Made by a program: the position numbers and the translations under genes. Below are positions 55,324-63,984 of a stretch of 64,000 nucleotides of DNA, piece after piece; position 1 is the stretch's first letter, and the number at the start of each line of letters is the position of its first letter. The notes under the pieces were generated by a model, which saw only the letters and a list, made by a program, of their open reading frames with translations, had not been told where the DNA came from and did no database searches. The stretch comes from Streptomyces sp. ICC1 (GTDB taxonomy: Bacteria; Actinomycetota; Actinomycetes; Streptomycetales; Streptomycetaceae). Location: positions 2,198,267 through 2,262,266 of the forward strand of contig NZ_CP030287.1 in the NCBI RefSeq assembly GCF_003287935.1, read 5' to 3'.

Positions 55324-56181
55324 CTACCCGGTGTGGATCTCGGTGGCGCGGGTGATGAACTGGCGGGTGCTGTCCGGGTCCAGGGCCTGGGCCTGGAGGT
55401 GTTCGTACATGCCGCTGTAGCGCTCGACGTCGGATCGTTTCTCCAGGTAGAGGTCGCTGGTGAACCGTTCCAGATACACCGTCCCCGCCCCGGGAGCGTC
55501 CGTGAAGTGGAGGAGGGAGAACTGCCCCGAGATCCCCGGGTGGGCTCCCACGCCGTGCGGGAGGACCTGCACGGTGATGTACGGCTGGGTGCTGAGGGAG
55601 CTCAGGTGTTCAAGCTGTTCGCGCATGATGGCGGGACTGCCGACCACACGGCGCAGTGCTGATTCGTCGAGCACCACCCATAAGCTCAAGGGGCGTGCCG
55701 GGTGGTGGAACCGGTGCTGACGGCGTAGCCGTACCTCAAGGCGGGTGGCGATCTGTTCGGGCGTGGCCTGCGGGATCGTTTCGGCGATGACGGCGGCCGC
55801 GTAGGCGGGTGTTTGCATGAGGCCGGGGATCACCAGGGGCTCGTAGGTTCGGATGGAGGAGGCTTCCGTCTCCAGGCCGATGAAGACGGCGTAGGGGACT
55901 TCGCCGAAGGCGACCCACCAGCCCTGCCGGTCCGATTCAGAGGCCATCCGCATCAACGAGTCGATGACCTGCTGGTCGGTCACGCCGTAGAGGCCGCACA
56001 GGTCCCGCACATCGCGGGGCTTGATGGCACGGCGGCCGTTCTCCAGGTGGCTGATCTTGGGCTGGGAGATCAGCAGTCGCTCTGCAACCTGTGTACTCGT
56101 CAGGCCACTGGCCAGGCGGAGCCGGCGCAGCTCCGCGCCCAGCCGGCGTCTTCTGACGGTGGGGTTTCCGTTCACCGCCAC
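55324..56181 (-). CDS. XRE-family regulator with DUF5753 domain
   Basis: 285 residues from a GTG with GGAGG ten bases upstream. HTH about 10-70 (LRLASGLTSTQVAERLLISQ, PKISHLENGRRAIKPRDV), then the DUF5753 ligand-type domain (about 90-280: YEPLVIPGLMQTPAYAAAVI, ITVQVLPHGVGAHPGISGQF). This is the WhiJ/AbaA-like Streptomyces regulator class. These genes are usually next to a DUF397 small protein gene; none is present here. Targets unknown. Confidence 0.93.
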   Translation of the reverse strand: MAVNGNPTVRRRRLGAELRRLRLASGLTSTQVAERLLISQPKISHLENGRRAIKPRDVRDLCGLYGVTDQQVIDSLMRMASESDRQGWWVAFGEVPYAVFIGLETEASSIRTYEPLVIPGLMQTPAYAAAVIAETIPQATPEQIATRLEVRLRRQHRFHHPARPLSLWVVLDESALRRVVGSPAIMREQLEHLSSLSTQPYITVQVLPHGVGAHPGISGQFSLLHFTDAPGAGTVYLERFTSDLYLEKRSDVERYSGMYEHLQAQALDPDSTRQFITRATEIHTG

Positions 56182-56628
56182 GGGCGCTCTACCTCCGGCT
56201 CGGGACCCTCTACCAGCCATGGGAGGCCACGGCCAAGTCCGGGCGAACGCGTTCGCCGTGCAGAAATGATCAACGAGTCTTCCTGCGCGGCGTTACCTGG
56301 CGCGAGCCGGGCTCACCCAGGTAGCCCTCGACGAGCAGCCAGCCGCGGCAGGCCCACTTCCCGGAGGGGACTGCTTCCTGCGGAGGGAAGGCAACGACTG
56401 GCCGCCTTGCGGCGTGCCGCCCGGGCTGGGGGTGTGGGGGCGTGCATTCTGGCGGCGTCTTCCCTCAGCATCCCCAGGCGCGCGTCGGCTAAGAGTGGGC
56501 TCCAGGCTGTCGTCTTCCGGGGCTCTCGGCGACGGTTGGACTCGGCCCCTCTGACGGCGTATCAAAAGTGACCCACTTGGTGATCTTCATCTGGCTCTGG
56601 CATTGGTGATCAAGGTCAGGAGGGAAGG
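56182..56628. other. 447-bp stretch without a supportable gene
   Basis: The left end holds the XRE promoter region. The middle has only shadow-like frames. The last 60 bp belong to the IS21 fragment's upstream region. Confidence 0.4.
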
Positions 56629-56890
56629 GTGATCCTCGTGGAGGACTGGGCAGAGATCCGCCGGCTGCATCGGGCCGAGCGGATGCCGATCCGGGCTATC
56701 GCCCGGCATCTGGGGATCTCGAGGAACACGGTCAAGCGGGCTCTGGCCACGGACCGGCCGCCGAAGTACGAGCGTGCGGTCAAGGGCTCGGCGGTCGACG
56801 CGGTCGAGGTCCAGATCCGGGAACTGCTGCGGGAGACCCCGACGATGCCGGCGACGTGATCGCGGAGCGGATCGGGTGGGACCGGGGATG
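56629..56890 (+). pseudogene. IS21-family istA transposase, N-terminal fragment
   Basis: The GTG at 56629 (AGGAGGGAAGG upstream) begins the istA helix-turn-helix: EDWAEIRRLHRAERMPIRAI, ARHLGISRNTVKRALATDRP. After TPTMPAT the frame is shifted (IAERIGWDRG follows in another frame) and similarity stops near 56890. The DDE catalytic domain and istB are missing. Confidence 0.85.
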
Positions 56891-57146
56891 ACGGCTGGGC
56901 TGCACGAGGCGATGGGCGCCCTCCGCCGCTCCCTGGCGCTGCACGCCGCCTGGGTCCGCGACGCCTACGCCGCCCGCGTCTGGGCGCCGCTCGGCTACAA
57001 CGACTTCCCTGTTGGATCGGCGTGTTGACGCGGATCGAGTAGGCGTGGATGCGTGCCGGGTTGGCATGCGTACTGGGTGCCGCAGGATTCACCAGGGGCG
57101 GACAGATTTCGCGCTCGCTCCCGCCGCCCCAGGCACCCGCAGGGAC

Positions 57147-57183
57147 GGCTGCGCCCCCGCCGACGATCGGCGGGGGCGCAGCC
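57147..57183. terminator. Terminator of the Vps62-like gene
   Basis: A perfect 17-bp stem (GGCTGCGCCCCCGCCGA and complement) with a 3-nt loop, 21 bp after the stop at 57204. Confidence 0.85.
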
Positions 57184-57203
57184 GTACGGGCGGTGTCAGA
57201 GCC

Positions 57204-58466
57204 TCATGAGGACGGCGCCGTGTCGGGGTACTGGTCGTAGTGGTCGGTCTCGCCCTTGAAGGTGACCGGCGGCCCGACGCGGGTGTTGTCGGCGCGGACG
57301 ACCTGGATGGTGCTGCTGCCCACCCACACGGCGGCGGCCGTGCCGGGCGGCGCGGAGAGTTCCTTGGTGACCTGCCGGGACTCGATCTCCTTCAACCCGG
57401 TCGACGTTCCGAAGCCGAGTTCCAGGCTGTAGGTGGTGGACACCTCCGCGCTGGCGAATCCGCTGCTGACGCCCGCCGTCGCGGTGAACGCGACACCCAC
57501 CGCGGCCGTGAACGATGAGACCTGTTCCTTCTCGACGCCCAGGGTCACCGCCTCGGTGACCTTCTGCACGATCTGGGTGTTGTTGTTCAGGTGGCGGACC
57601 AGCGACCACGCCGCCTTGCGTTCCAGTTTGTAGAAGGGGGAGTTCTCCAGCTTCCACGGTGTGGACTTGGCGGTGTCGGTGATGGCGGTGAACGGCACCC
57701 AGACCGCGTTGGCCGGTACCTCCGGGGTCTTGCTCGCGGGCTGGCTGTGGTCGGTCAGCTCGGGGTAAGGGCTCCGTACGGGCTCCTCAACGGGCATGGG
57801 CAGACACAGCACCCGCATCTCCGGCAACCACTGCGGCTGGTTGTACGCATTGTGCGCCGCGAACGTGTTCGGGGCGATCAGTGCCCGCGTCCGGCCGTCG
57901 GTGTTGTCGACGTAGGACGGGGGGACCACGTTCCGCCAGACGGACAGGTCTTCCTTACCGCCGGCTCCGGCGTCGCTGTAGAGCCACTTGGCGTTGGAGC
58001 CGAACGTGAGGTCCTCGCGGACGCAGACCACCGCGTCCAGCGGCGGCTTGTCGTAGGAGTCCTTGGGGGTGACGCAGCCCATCGCGACGTAGCCCTTCGG
58101 GGGGATGGGACGCCAGATCATGCCCTTGTACTTGGTTCCGGTGCCGGAGTCCTTCCACACCTTCTCGTAGTCCGTCGGCGAGGCCAGCGGCGGCTTGCCC
58201 GTGGCCGACGGGACACCCGGGGTTTCCTTCACGACCATGGCCACCACGTGGTCTTTGATCTTCTCGTTCGGGGTGCCCGGGTTGAGGTTCGCGGAGCCCC
58301 AGGCCGGAATGGCGACCGTGCCCAGAACCTTGAACCCTTCCGGCGCGACAGGCTGCCAGAAACTCACCCAGTGCTTACCGCCCGAATCCTCGTCGTCCCA
58401 GCACCACGTCAACTTGTCCGTGTACGCGAGAGTGAGTTCCCCGAAAGCCTTCGACTTCTCAGTCAT
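57204..58466 (-). CDS. Vps62-domain protein with aerolysin/insecticidal-toxin-like C-terminus
   Basis: 420 residues from an ATG with GGAAGG upstream; no signal peptide. The N-terminal region (about 1-260) has repeated Vps62/DUF946 units (WVSFWQPVAPEGFKVLGTVA, MIWRPIPPKGYVAMGCVTPK, LSVWRNVVPPSYVDN). The C-terminal region (about 275-400) has long Ser/Thr/Val-rich alternating strands (FTAAVGVAFTATAGVSSGFA, SAEVSTTYSLELGFGTSTGL), typical of beta-pore-forming toxins of the aerolysin/ETX type. The role is unknown; a cell-targeting pore former or a spore/vesicle-associated defence protein is possible. Monocistronic, with an inverted repeat in its promoter region. Confidence 0.75.
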   Translation of the reverse strand: MTEKSKAFGELTLAYTDKLTWCWDDEDSGGKHWVSFWQPVAPEGFKVLGTVAIPAWGSANLNPGTPNEKIKDHVVAMVVKETPGVPSATGKPPLASPTDYEKVWKDSGTGTKYKGMIWRPIPPKGYVAMGCVTPKDSYDKPPLDAVVCVREDLTFGSNAKWLYSDAGAGGKEDLSVWRNVVPPSYVDNTDGRTRALIAPNTFAAHNAYNQPQWLPEMRVLCLPMPVEEPVRSPYPELTDHSQPASKTPEVPANAVWVPFTAITDTAKSTPWKLENSPFYKLERKAAWSLVRHLNNNTQIVQKVTEAVTLGVEKEQVSSFTAAVGVAFTATAGVSSGFASAEVSTTYSLELGFGTSTGLKEIESRQVTKELSAPPGTAAAVWVGSSTIQVVRADNTRVGPPVTFKGETDHYDQYPDTAPSS

Positions 58467-58529
58467 TCCACGCCTTCCTGTCCCCGGTTCCGGGGATCCG
58501 CATATGTCCATCCCGAAAGACAGCTACTC

Positions 58530-58556
58530 AACGTGACGTGCTGCTCACGTGACGTT
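58530..58556 (-). promoter_or_regulatory. Inverted repeat upstream of the Vps62-like gene
   Basis: AACGTGACGTG-CTGCT-CACGTGACGTT, arms of 11 bp with one mismatch, 64 to 90 bp before the start. A good operator candidate for a dimeric repressor. Confidence 0.55.
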
Positions 58557-58663
58557 AGCGAATCAACGAACCGCTGAAGCGGGGAATTCGGACATACGCC
58601 AGATATTGGCTGAAGATCATCGGGCTGGTTTGCGCACCGCTACCGCCCCCCGTCGGTCCGTCT

Positions 58664-58897
58664 GTGGATTCCGCGCTCACCGAGCTGCGCCGCTTGGTCG
58701 ACGAACTCGCCGCCCACACCCACCAGGTCGGGGAGCTGATGCTCGAAGTCGCCCCGGCGTACCTGTCCGACACCGACGCGGCCGACGTCCTCGCCCGGTT
58801 GTGCGAGCAGATCGGGGAGACCATCGAGAACGGCCTCGCCGCCCGCCGTTACGCGATGTCCGGGGACCGCCGCGTTCTCCACCGTGCGGTCCTGTAG
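58664..58897 (+). CDS. Small helical protein, doubtful
   Basis: 77 residues from a GTG. Helical and acidic (ALTELRRLVDELAAHTHQVG, DAADVLARLCEQIGETIENG). There is no ribosome site and the start is uncertain. Protein-like composition is the only support. Confidence 0.45.
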   Translation: MDSALTELRRLVDELAAHTHQVGELMLEVAPAYLSDTDAADVLARLCEQIGETIENGLAARRYAMSGDRRVLHRAVL

Positions 58898-59269
58898 GCA
58901 AGTCACCCCGGTGCTCCTGTGTGGCACACAGCCCGTTTCCCCAGGTGGGCGCGGTGCGGTGTGAGGGTGTGAGGTGTGAGGCGAGGACTCCTGCGACGAC
59001 GGGATGCCGCTCGTGCCAGGGCCCGCGAGTGGCTGGCGTCCTGGACCGACGTGTACGGCCTCGCATCGTGATCAAGAACATGGCCCAGCGCTACCAGCTT
59101 CGATTCCCGCCCGGCGTGGGGGCCGTGGTTGCTGGGGCACGCCCACACGGGGGAAGCAGCTCGCTCCGTTGGGCGAGGCCGGTAGGCCGGACCGGACCGG
59201 GAGTGGTCGGCTGGCTCCAGTGCCGGAGCACCGGATGAGTGCTTCTCGGCCTACAAGGAGGAGCACCCG
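58898..59269. other. Intergenic stretch with a possible gene tail
   Basis: A short frame ending AREWLASWTDVYGLAS at about 59048 looks like the end of a real protein, but no body is found upstream. The rest is without genes. AAGGAGG at 59255-59261 serves the next gene. Confidence 0.4.
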
Positions 59270-60724
59270 ATGTTCTGGCAGTGGTTGCGATTCAACGGCC
59301 CGGTCACACTTCCGCGGCGGTCACAACCCGACCGGCCGGCCGGTCCTTCCCACCCTCTCCCGCAGTCGGCGGTCTTTCGTCGGAGGTGGCTCGGGCTGTG
59401 GGCACTGCTGCTGGCGGCACTCATGCCGGCCCTGTCGGCAACAGGCGCCCAGGCCGTCCCCCGTCACCCCGAGTCGGTCGCGGCCCCCCACGACGCTGCC
59501 GACCCCCCGCAGAACGGGACCGAGGACCGGCTCAGCCGTCCGACGACCACGGCCCTCGGGTCGTACGGCGGCATCCGCTACGTCCAGTACGACGGAGTGT
59601 TCGAAGGCTGGACGTCGACCGGCCGGTTCCGGGTGCCCTACCGGATCAGTGCCCCGGCCGAGCCGCACCGCTCCAACGGCACCGTGCTCGTGGAGCCTCC
59701 GCACTTCGTGGTGGGCCTCGGCACGCTCAACGTCTATCTCGGCAAGGACTTCCTGTTCCGCCGCGGATTCGTACACGTCGGCGTCGGCTGGAGCACCCTC
59801 GGTAACCGCATCCTCGACCCGTCCGTCCCCGGCACGTTCATCGAGGGAGGAATCGAGGAGGACGGAGCGAGGGTCGACGACGAGATCATCACCGACTTCG
59901 CCAAGGCGCTCTCCTCCGGTGGCCGCTCGATGGTCGGAAAGGTGTCCCGTAAGTACGTCACGGGCTTTTCCGACAGCTCGTACCCCATCCTTCGCCTCGT
60001 TCGCTCCGGTGCCGCCGCTGGCGTGTTCGACCTGGCAGTGCCGATCACCACGGAGGGCTTCGACCCGCAGGCCGACCTGGTCGCCGGCCGCTTCGACGGC
60101 AAGATCGTCATCGTGAACTCGGAAGCTGACGACTCCACGAACCTGACCGACCGAGGCGTCGCCCTGAACCGCTACCGTTTCTACGTCGTCGCGGGCAGTC
60201 CGCACATCCCGGATCCGCTGGACGCGCCGCTGGACCTGCCGTTCCCGGTGAGGCAGACGACACCGGCCTCCTTCGTACCCGCGCTGCGCGCACATTTCCT
60301 GCAGGGGCACGACTGGGTCCGCAAGGGATCTCAGCCGCCGACGAGCACGCAGCTGCGCACTCAGAACGGCACCATCGTCCGCGACGCCATCGGCAACGCA
60401 ATCACCGAGGACCGCACCGGCCGACCGGTGCCCCGGCTGCCATTCGTCGAACTCGGCGAGGCGCGCTACATCTCCGGCTTCGTCGGCAGCTACGACAACG
60501 TGCGCACCGTACAGCAACTCGGCTTCAGTACTCACGAGGCCTACGCCAAGGCATTCGCCGCCAAGGTCCGCGACTACCAGAAGGCCCGCTACATCCTGCC
60601 CGAGGACGCCGCCGACATGCGCCGGCGGGTACAGCTGTGCCCGCCGCTGACGTTCACCGAGACCTACCGCGACCACTACACCGAATTCGTTGCGATCCAG
60701 CCCTGCGCGGCCGCGGCCCGCTGA
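59270..60724 (+). CDS. Secreted alpha/beta-hydrolase domain protein
   Basis: 484 residues. A long basic N-terminus then a hydrophobic signal segment (GLWALLLAALMPALSATGAQ, about residues 46-65), a cut near AQAVP. The nucleophile elbow is KYVTGFSDSSYPILRLV (about residues 227-243), a Gly-x-Ser variant; the oxyanion area is FVVGLGTLNVYLGKDFLFRR. Matches the abhydrolase-10-like group of uncharacterised secreted esterases. AAGGAGG eight bases before the ATG. Confidence 0.8.
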   Translation: MFWQWLRFNGPVTLPRRSQPDRPAGPSHPLPQSAVFRRRWLGLWALLLAALMPALSATGAQAVPRHPESVAAPHDAADPPQNGTEDRLSRPTTTALGSYGGIRYVQYDGVFEGWTSTGRFRVPYRISAPAEPHRSNGTVLVEPPHFVVGLGTLNVYLGKDFLFRRGFVHVGVGWSTLGNRILDPSVPGTFIEGGIEEDGARVDDEIITDFAKALSSGGRSMVGKVSRKYVTGFSDSSYPILRLVRSGAAAGVFDLAVPITTEGFDPQADLVAGRFDGKIVIVNSEADDSTNLTDRGVALNRYRFYVVAGSPHIPDPLDAPLDLPFPVRQTTPASFVPALRAHFLQGHDWVRKGSQPPTSTQLRTQNGTIVRDAIGNAITEDRTGRPVPRLPFVELGEARYISGFVGSYDNVRTVQQLGFSTHEAYAKAFAAKVRDYQKARYILPEDAADMRRRVQLCPPLTFTETYRDHYTEFVAIQPCAAAAR

Positions 60725-61148
60725 GCCCCCGACCGCGTCCACCCGGACGGTGATGCATACGCTCTCCGCCCGTCCACCCACCGGCGCTCCACCGCCGGAC
60801 AGGTACAGCCGCCCTCGTCTGTCCGCCAGGACGTACGGGGGCGGCTGCCGTTTCCGTGCCGGGGAAGACGTGATTCCTCATGGTGGCCACTCCCTTGCGC
60901 GGCTCGGCCCGGAGGGGCAACCCCGCAGCGCAAAGTCAAGGTCCTCAACAAGCCGCGCGGCAAGAGCCGCCGCCGCGGTTGCATAGCTGCGGGCGGAGTT
61001 GCGGCGGTCGCCCAGCGTCTCGAAGAAGGCCGTACGGGAGTGGACGGTGGCCGCGGGCGGTCCCCATACCGGTGATTGAACCGTCGGCCCCGGTGTCGCC
61101 CTCCCCCCGTGGGACGGCACCAGGGCCGATCCGGCTTCCGGGGGCTGT
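60725..61148. other. Stretch with a possible gene fragment on the minus strand
   Basis: On the minus strand, about 60878-61050 reads VHSRTAFFETLGDRRNSARS and YATAAAALAARLVEDL, which is protein-like but has no start and no recognised family. It may be displaced DNA next to the Tn3 fragment. Confidence 0.4.
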
Positions 61149-61530
61149 CTACTCGGCGCCGTCTTCGTCGTCGTCGAGCTCAGGGGCGTCCGGGTCGTGT
61201 AGCGGGCGCAGGCCCTGGGGCGGGGTGGAGGGGGTGAAGCTGTAGCGGCCCAGGACGTTGAGGTTCTTGAACTTCAGCCGGGACAGGCGGGCGACATCCT
61301 CGTCGCTGATCTCGTGGCCCTCGCCGCGCAGCTGGGTGACCGCGGCGTCGATGTACTTTGTCGTCCACAGCACGACGGCGTTCAACACCAGTCCCAGCGA
61401 GCCGAGCTGGTCCTCCATGCCGTCCCGGTATGCCTGGTGGATGGTGCCCCGCTTGCCGTGGCAGATGTCCCGGGCGAGGGTGTGGCGGGACTCCTGGACG
61501 CTGAGCTGCTTGCCCATCTGCCCTACGGAG
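61149..61530 (-). pseudogene. Tn3-family transposase (TnpA), C-terminal fragment
   Basis: About 125 codons: QMGKQLSVQESRHTLARDIC, HGKRGTIHQAYRDGMEDQLG, LGLVLNAVVLWTTKYIDAAV, LSRLKFKNLNVLGRYSFTPS. This is the end of the DDE domain with the conserved final Glu region, plus an acidic tail. The N-terminal 850 or so residues are absent; no Tn3 inverted repeat was found. Confidence 0.88.
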
Positions 61531-61535
61531 GCGTT

Positions 61536-61781
61536 ATGTCTGACGGCATCAAGGGCCCGTTCATCGACTTCCCGGAAGAGGGCAGCGCCGGAGACGGTAC
61601 TGACGCCGGCGACAACTCCACCGAGGACGGTACCGAGAGCACAGCTGTCATCAGCGGTGCGGCGGCAGGCGGGGTAGCGGCCGTGGCGGCAGCGAGCGGC
61701 GCCGCCTACCACTACCGCAGCGGACCGGAAACCCCCACCGAGGAAGACGGTTTCGCAGAGAACGTGGAAGAGCTCTCGTAG
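61536..61781 (+). CDS. Small acidic one-helix protein, unknown
   Basis: 81 residues from an ATG with GGAGG close upstream. A very acidic N-terminus (IDFPEEGSAGDGTDAGDNST), an alanine-rich possible membrane helix (ISGAAAGGVAAVAAASGAAY) and an acidic C-terminus. It begins where the Tn3 fragment ends. Function unknown. Confidence 0.55.
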   Translation: MSDGIKGPFIDFPEEGSAGDGTDAGDNSTEDGTESTAVISGAAAGGVAAVAAASGAAYHYRSGPETPTEEDGFAENVEELS

Positions 61782-61963
61782 GCCTTCGGAGGAGATGTGG
61801 ACCAGCCATCTTCGTGCTGCTGTACCCACTGAAGGGTGATCTTGTCCCGGACTCCGATGTTCCAGACACGGCAGGCTCGTACTACCGGCACTCTGGCCGG
61901 TGAGGGGCCGCCGCAAGCCGCTGGCAGCCCAATGCGCGGATTTCATGACCAGAGGAGTTTGGC

Positions 61964-62314
61964 ATGCCCAAGGCGAACATCCGGTTCACGGCTGACGGCC
62001 TCGACGCCGACGGTTACACCCTGAAGGTCATCCCGTGGAACTTGGAACCGCTGGAGTTGAAGTCCACCGACACCGCCTCCAGGGTCCTCAGCGTGCCCGA
62101 CCTGAACCCCGCGGACGCGGAGATCGTGGCCCAGATCGCAGCACAGCAGATCAACTGGCCACACCAGTACGTCGCGAACGGCTCTCTGTACCTGCGCTGG
62201 AGCCTCGACGGCAAGAAGGTCACCTACCGCAAGACCGAGGGCTTCCCCACCAACATGGCGATCAAGCAAGAAGACGACACCTCTCTCACCCTCAGCCTCG
62301 TCAGCCTCCTGTAG
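61964..62314 (+). CDS. Unknown beta-rich protein
   Basis: 116 residues from an ATG with AGAGGAG upstream. Alternating strands (ANIRFTADGLDADGYTLKVI, YVANGSLYLRWSLDGKKVTY, DDTSLTLSLVSLL) and no signal peptide. I do not recognise the family. Ends just before a strong terminator. Confidence 0.75.
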   Translation: MPKANIRFTADGLDADGYTLKVIPWNLEPLELKSTDTASRVLSVPDLNPADAEIVAQIAAQQINWPHQYVANGSLYLRWSLDGKKVTYRKTEGFPTNMAIKQEDDTSLTLSLVSLL

Positions 62315-62332
62315 GCCTTTGGTAGAGATACG

Positions 62333-62366
62333 CCTCAAGGGCGCCCCCGTAGGGGCGCCCTTGAGG
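62333..62366. terminator. Bidirectional terminator
   Basis: A perfect 15-bp stem (CCTCAAGGGCGCCCC and complement) with a 4-nt loop between two convergent genes. Confidence 0.9.
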
Positions 62367-62367
62367 G

Positions 62368-62646
62368 TCATGACGTGATGCCTCCTGGGACGGAACAGAG
62401 CCGCGGGACATACTGCGCCTGAGGCCCTGCTCGACGTCGCATCGTATGAGGAACGATCGGGCGGCCCGGCGCGCGCCGGGCCCAGGGCCGATACCAGTAG
62501 TGCCGGCGTCCGCCGATGGCGTGTCCAACAGATCCCAGGATCCACAGGATGATGCCGATGACGACCAGGACGATCCCGATGGTCCACAGGATGGCGATGC
62601 CGGCCACGTAGCCGACGACGAGCAGGATGACTCCGAGGGCGATCAC
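62368..62646 (-). CDS. DUF6131-like small membrane protein
   Basis: 92 residues from a GTG with GGAGGACATC upstream. Two hydrophobic helices (ALGVILLVVGYVAGIAILWT, IGIVLVVIGIILWILGSVG), then the GGRRHYWYRP motif typical of the family and a longer basic tail than usual. Function unknown; very common in Streptomyces. Confidence 0.88.
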   Translation of the reverse strand: MIALGVILLVVGYVAGIAILWTIGIVLVVIGIILWILGSVGHAIGGRRHYWYRPWARRAPGRPIVPHTMRRRAGPQAQYVPRLCSVPGGITS

Positions 62647-62770
62647 GATGTCCTCCGATCGCGGACTGAGTCAGTTCCCCTTCTTTCCAGAGTGGGTCCG
62701 GCCCGTGGCGGTGGCTTCCCGGGCAGGCCAGTCCTACCGTGGAGGGAGCAGCAGATCCCTGGAGCGCGTC

Positions 62771-63196
62771 ATGTTCGTCATCCTCGGGCTCATCATCCTC
62801 ATTGCCGCACTCGTCGTCGGCGTGGCTGGTGTCTTCGCCAACGCCGGCAGCGCACACGACCTCACCGGCGGATTCTCTGTCTTCGGCTACCACGTGACCG
62901 GCTCCACCGGCACGCTCTTCCTCTACGGCATCATCGTCGGAGCCGCCGCCCTGCTCGGACTGGCCATGCTCCTTGCCGGAGCCCGCCGCACCGCCCGCCG
63001 CGGCAGCGCCGCACGCCACGGACAGAGGCAGTCACGGCGCGAGCAGGCCGTGGTCGACCGCGAACGCGAAGACCTGATCGACCAACGCGACGACGCCCGC
63101 GCGCAGGCGGCAGCACAGCAGACGGGCCACAACCCCGACCGACCGGGCGCCCACCGAGGCAGACACTGGTTCGGTCACCGATCCGCCCCCCGATGA
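62771..63196 (+). CDS. Two-helix membrane protein with basic cytoplasmic tail
   Basis: 141 residues from an ATG with TGGAG upstream. Helix 1 MFVILGLIILIAALVVGVAG, helix 2 about residues 52-73 (LFLYGIIVGAAALLGLAMLL), then a basic and acidic coiled-coil-like tail (QAVVDREREDLIDQRDDARA). A common Streptomyces membrane protein type without assigned function. Divergent from the DUF6131-like gene (125 bp). Confidence 0.85.
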   Translation: MFVILGLIILIAALVVGVAGVFANAGSAHDLTGGFSVFGYHVTGSTGTLFLYGIIVGAAALLGLAMLLAGARRTARRGSAARHGQRQSRREQAVVDREREDLIDQRDDARAQAAAQQTGHNPDRPGAHRGRHWFGHRSAPR

Positions 63197-63259
63197 GCCA
63201 CCGCTTCCCGCATCCCGCAGCCGCGCGTTCCTCGGATCAACAGCGCGGTCCTCGGCCTG

Positions 63260-63497
63260 TTAGTTCGACACCACGGCAAGTGCCGCTGACACGACGGTGA
63301 CTACGGACAAGGCCAGCATCCAGTTGCGAGCTCTTCCGGCCAGCAGGACCAACCGATCCGGGACGCCCCCCCACGCCCGGCTCGTCAAGCTGCCGCAGCT
63401 CCAGACGCCCCCCGTATTCGTCGCCGTGCACCAGCACGTCCCGCCAGTGGTCGCCATTGAGTGGTGCCTGCGCGAACAGCGTGCTTTGAGCGTCCAT
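63260..63497 (-). pseudogene. Small membrane protein with a homopolymer frameshift
   Basis: ATG at 63497 begins MDAQSTLFAQAPLNGDHWRD, continuing to YGGRLELRQLDEPGVGG. After a run of seven G (plus-strand C7 at 63366-63372) the sensible frame becomes VPDRLVLLAGRARNWMLALS and ends in a hydrophobic helix VVTVVSAALAVVSN. Removing one base of the run joins them into a product of about 78 residues. Confidence 0.65.
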
Positions 63498-63984
63498 ATC
63501 CGGACAACGGTGCAGACGGCATCGAGCCACTGGCAGGGGGCAATTCGAGATCCAACCGTTGCTGATACTGGCCGCCCTCGGACGAAGCACGGCTGCTGGA
63601 CCCGCGATCACCCGTACCCGTGAGCGCCCCGGGCTGGAAGGGTTGCGGTCCACACCGCGCGTCTTCAAAGGTGAACTCGGCACCGGCGAGGCGGTGGCGG
63701 ACGCGGTTGCCTTGGCATGTCACCGAGCGCGACCCGGCCGCCCGGCGTCGGCGCTCACCACGTGGGAGGGCTCCGACGCCGGGCGCGGAGTCGGGGCCGT
63801 GACGGCGCGTTTTCCGCCGTGGGGGCCGGCTGCGGGCCTTCCTGTCCTGCGCGAGCGATGGACACACCCCTTTCCTGGCCAGGCGGTTTGTCTGGCGCGC
63901 CTCGTACCGGCTGCCGGGAGGCAGGGGCCAGGATGAGGGCTTCTGGGGTACGGCCCCGGGGCAGTGGAAGGAAGGGAGCCCGTA
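63498..63984. other. Stretch without a supportable gene
   Basis: 487 bp with shadow-like frames only. Its right end holds GGAAGGGAG, the ribosome site of a gene leaving the window. Confidence 0.4.

Noticed and set aside
60878..61120. 80-codon minus-strand frame next to the Tn3 fragment
   Set aside because: Part of it looks protein-like, but there is no credible start and no recognised family, so it is described only as a possible fragment.
63559..63936. 125-codon plus-strand frame near the window end
   Set aside because: No ribosome site and Arg/Pro-rich shadow composition.
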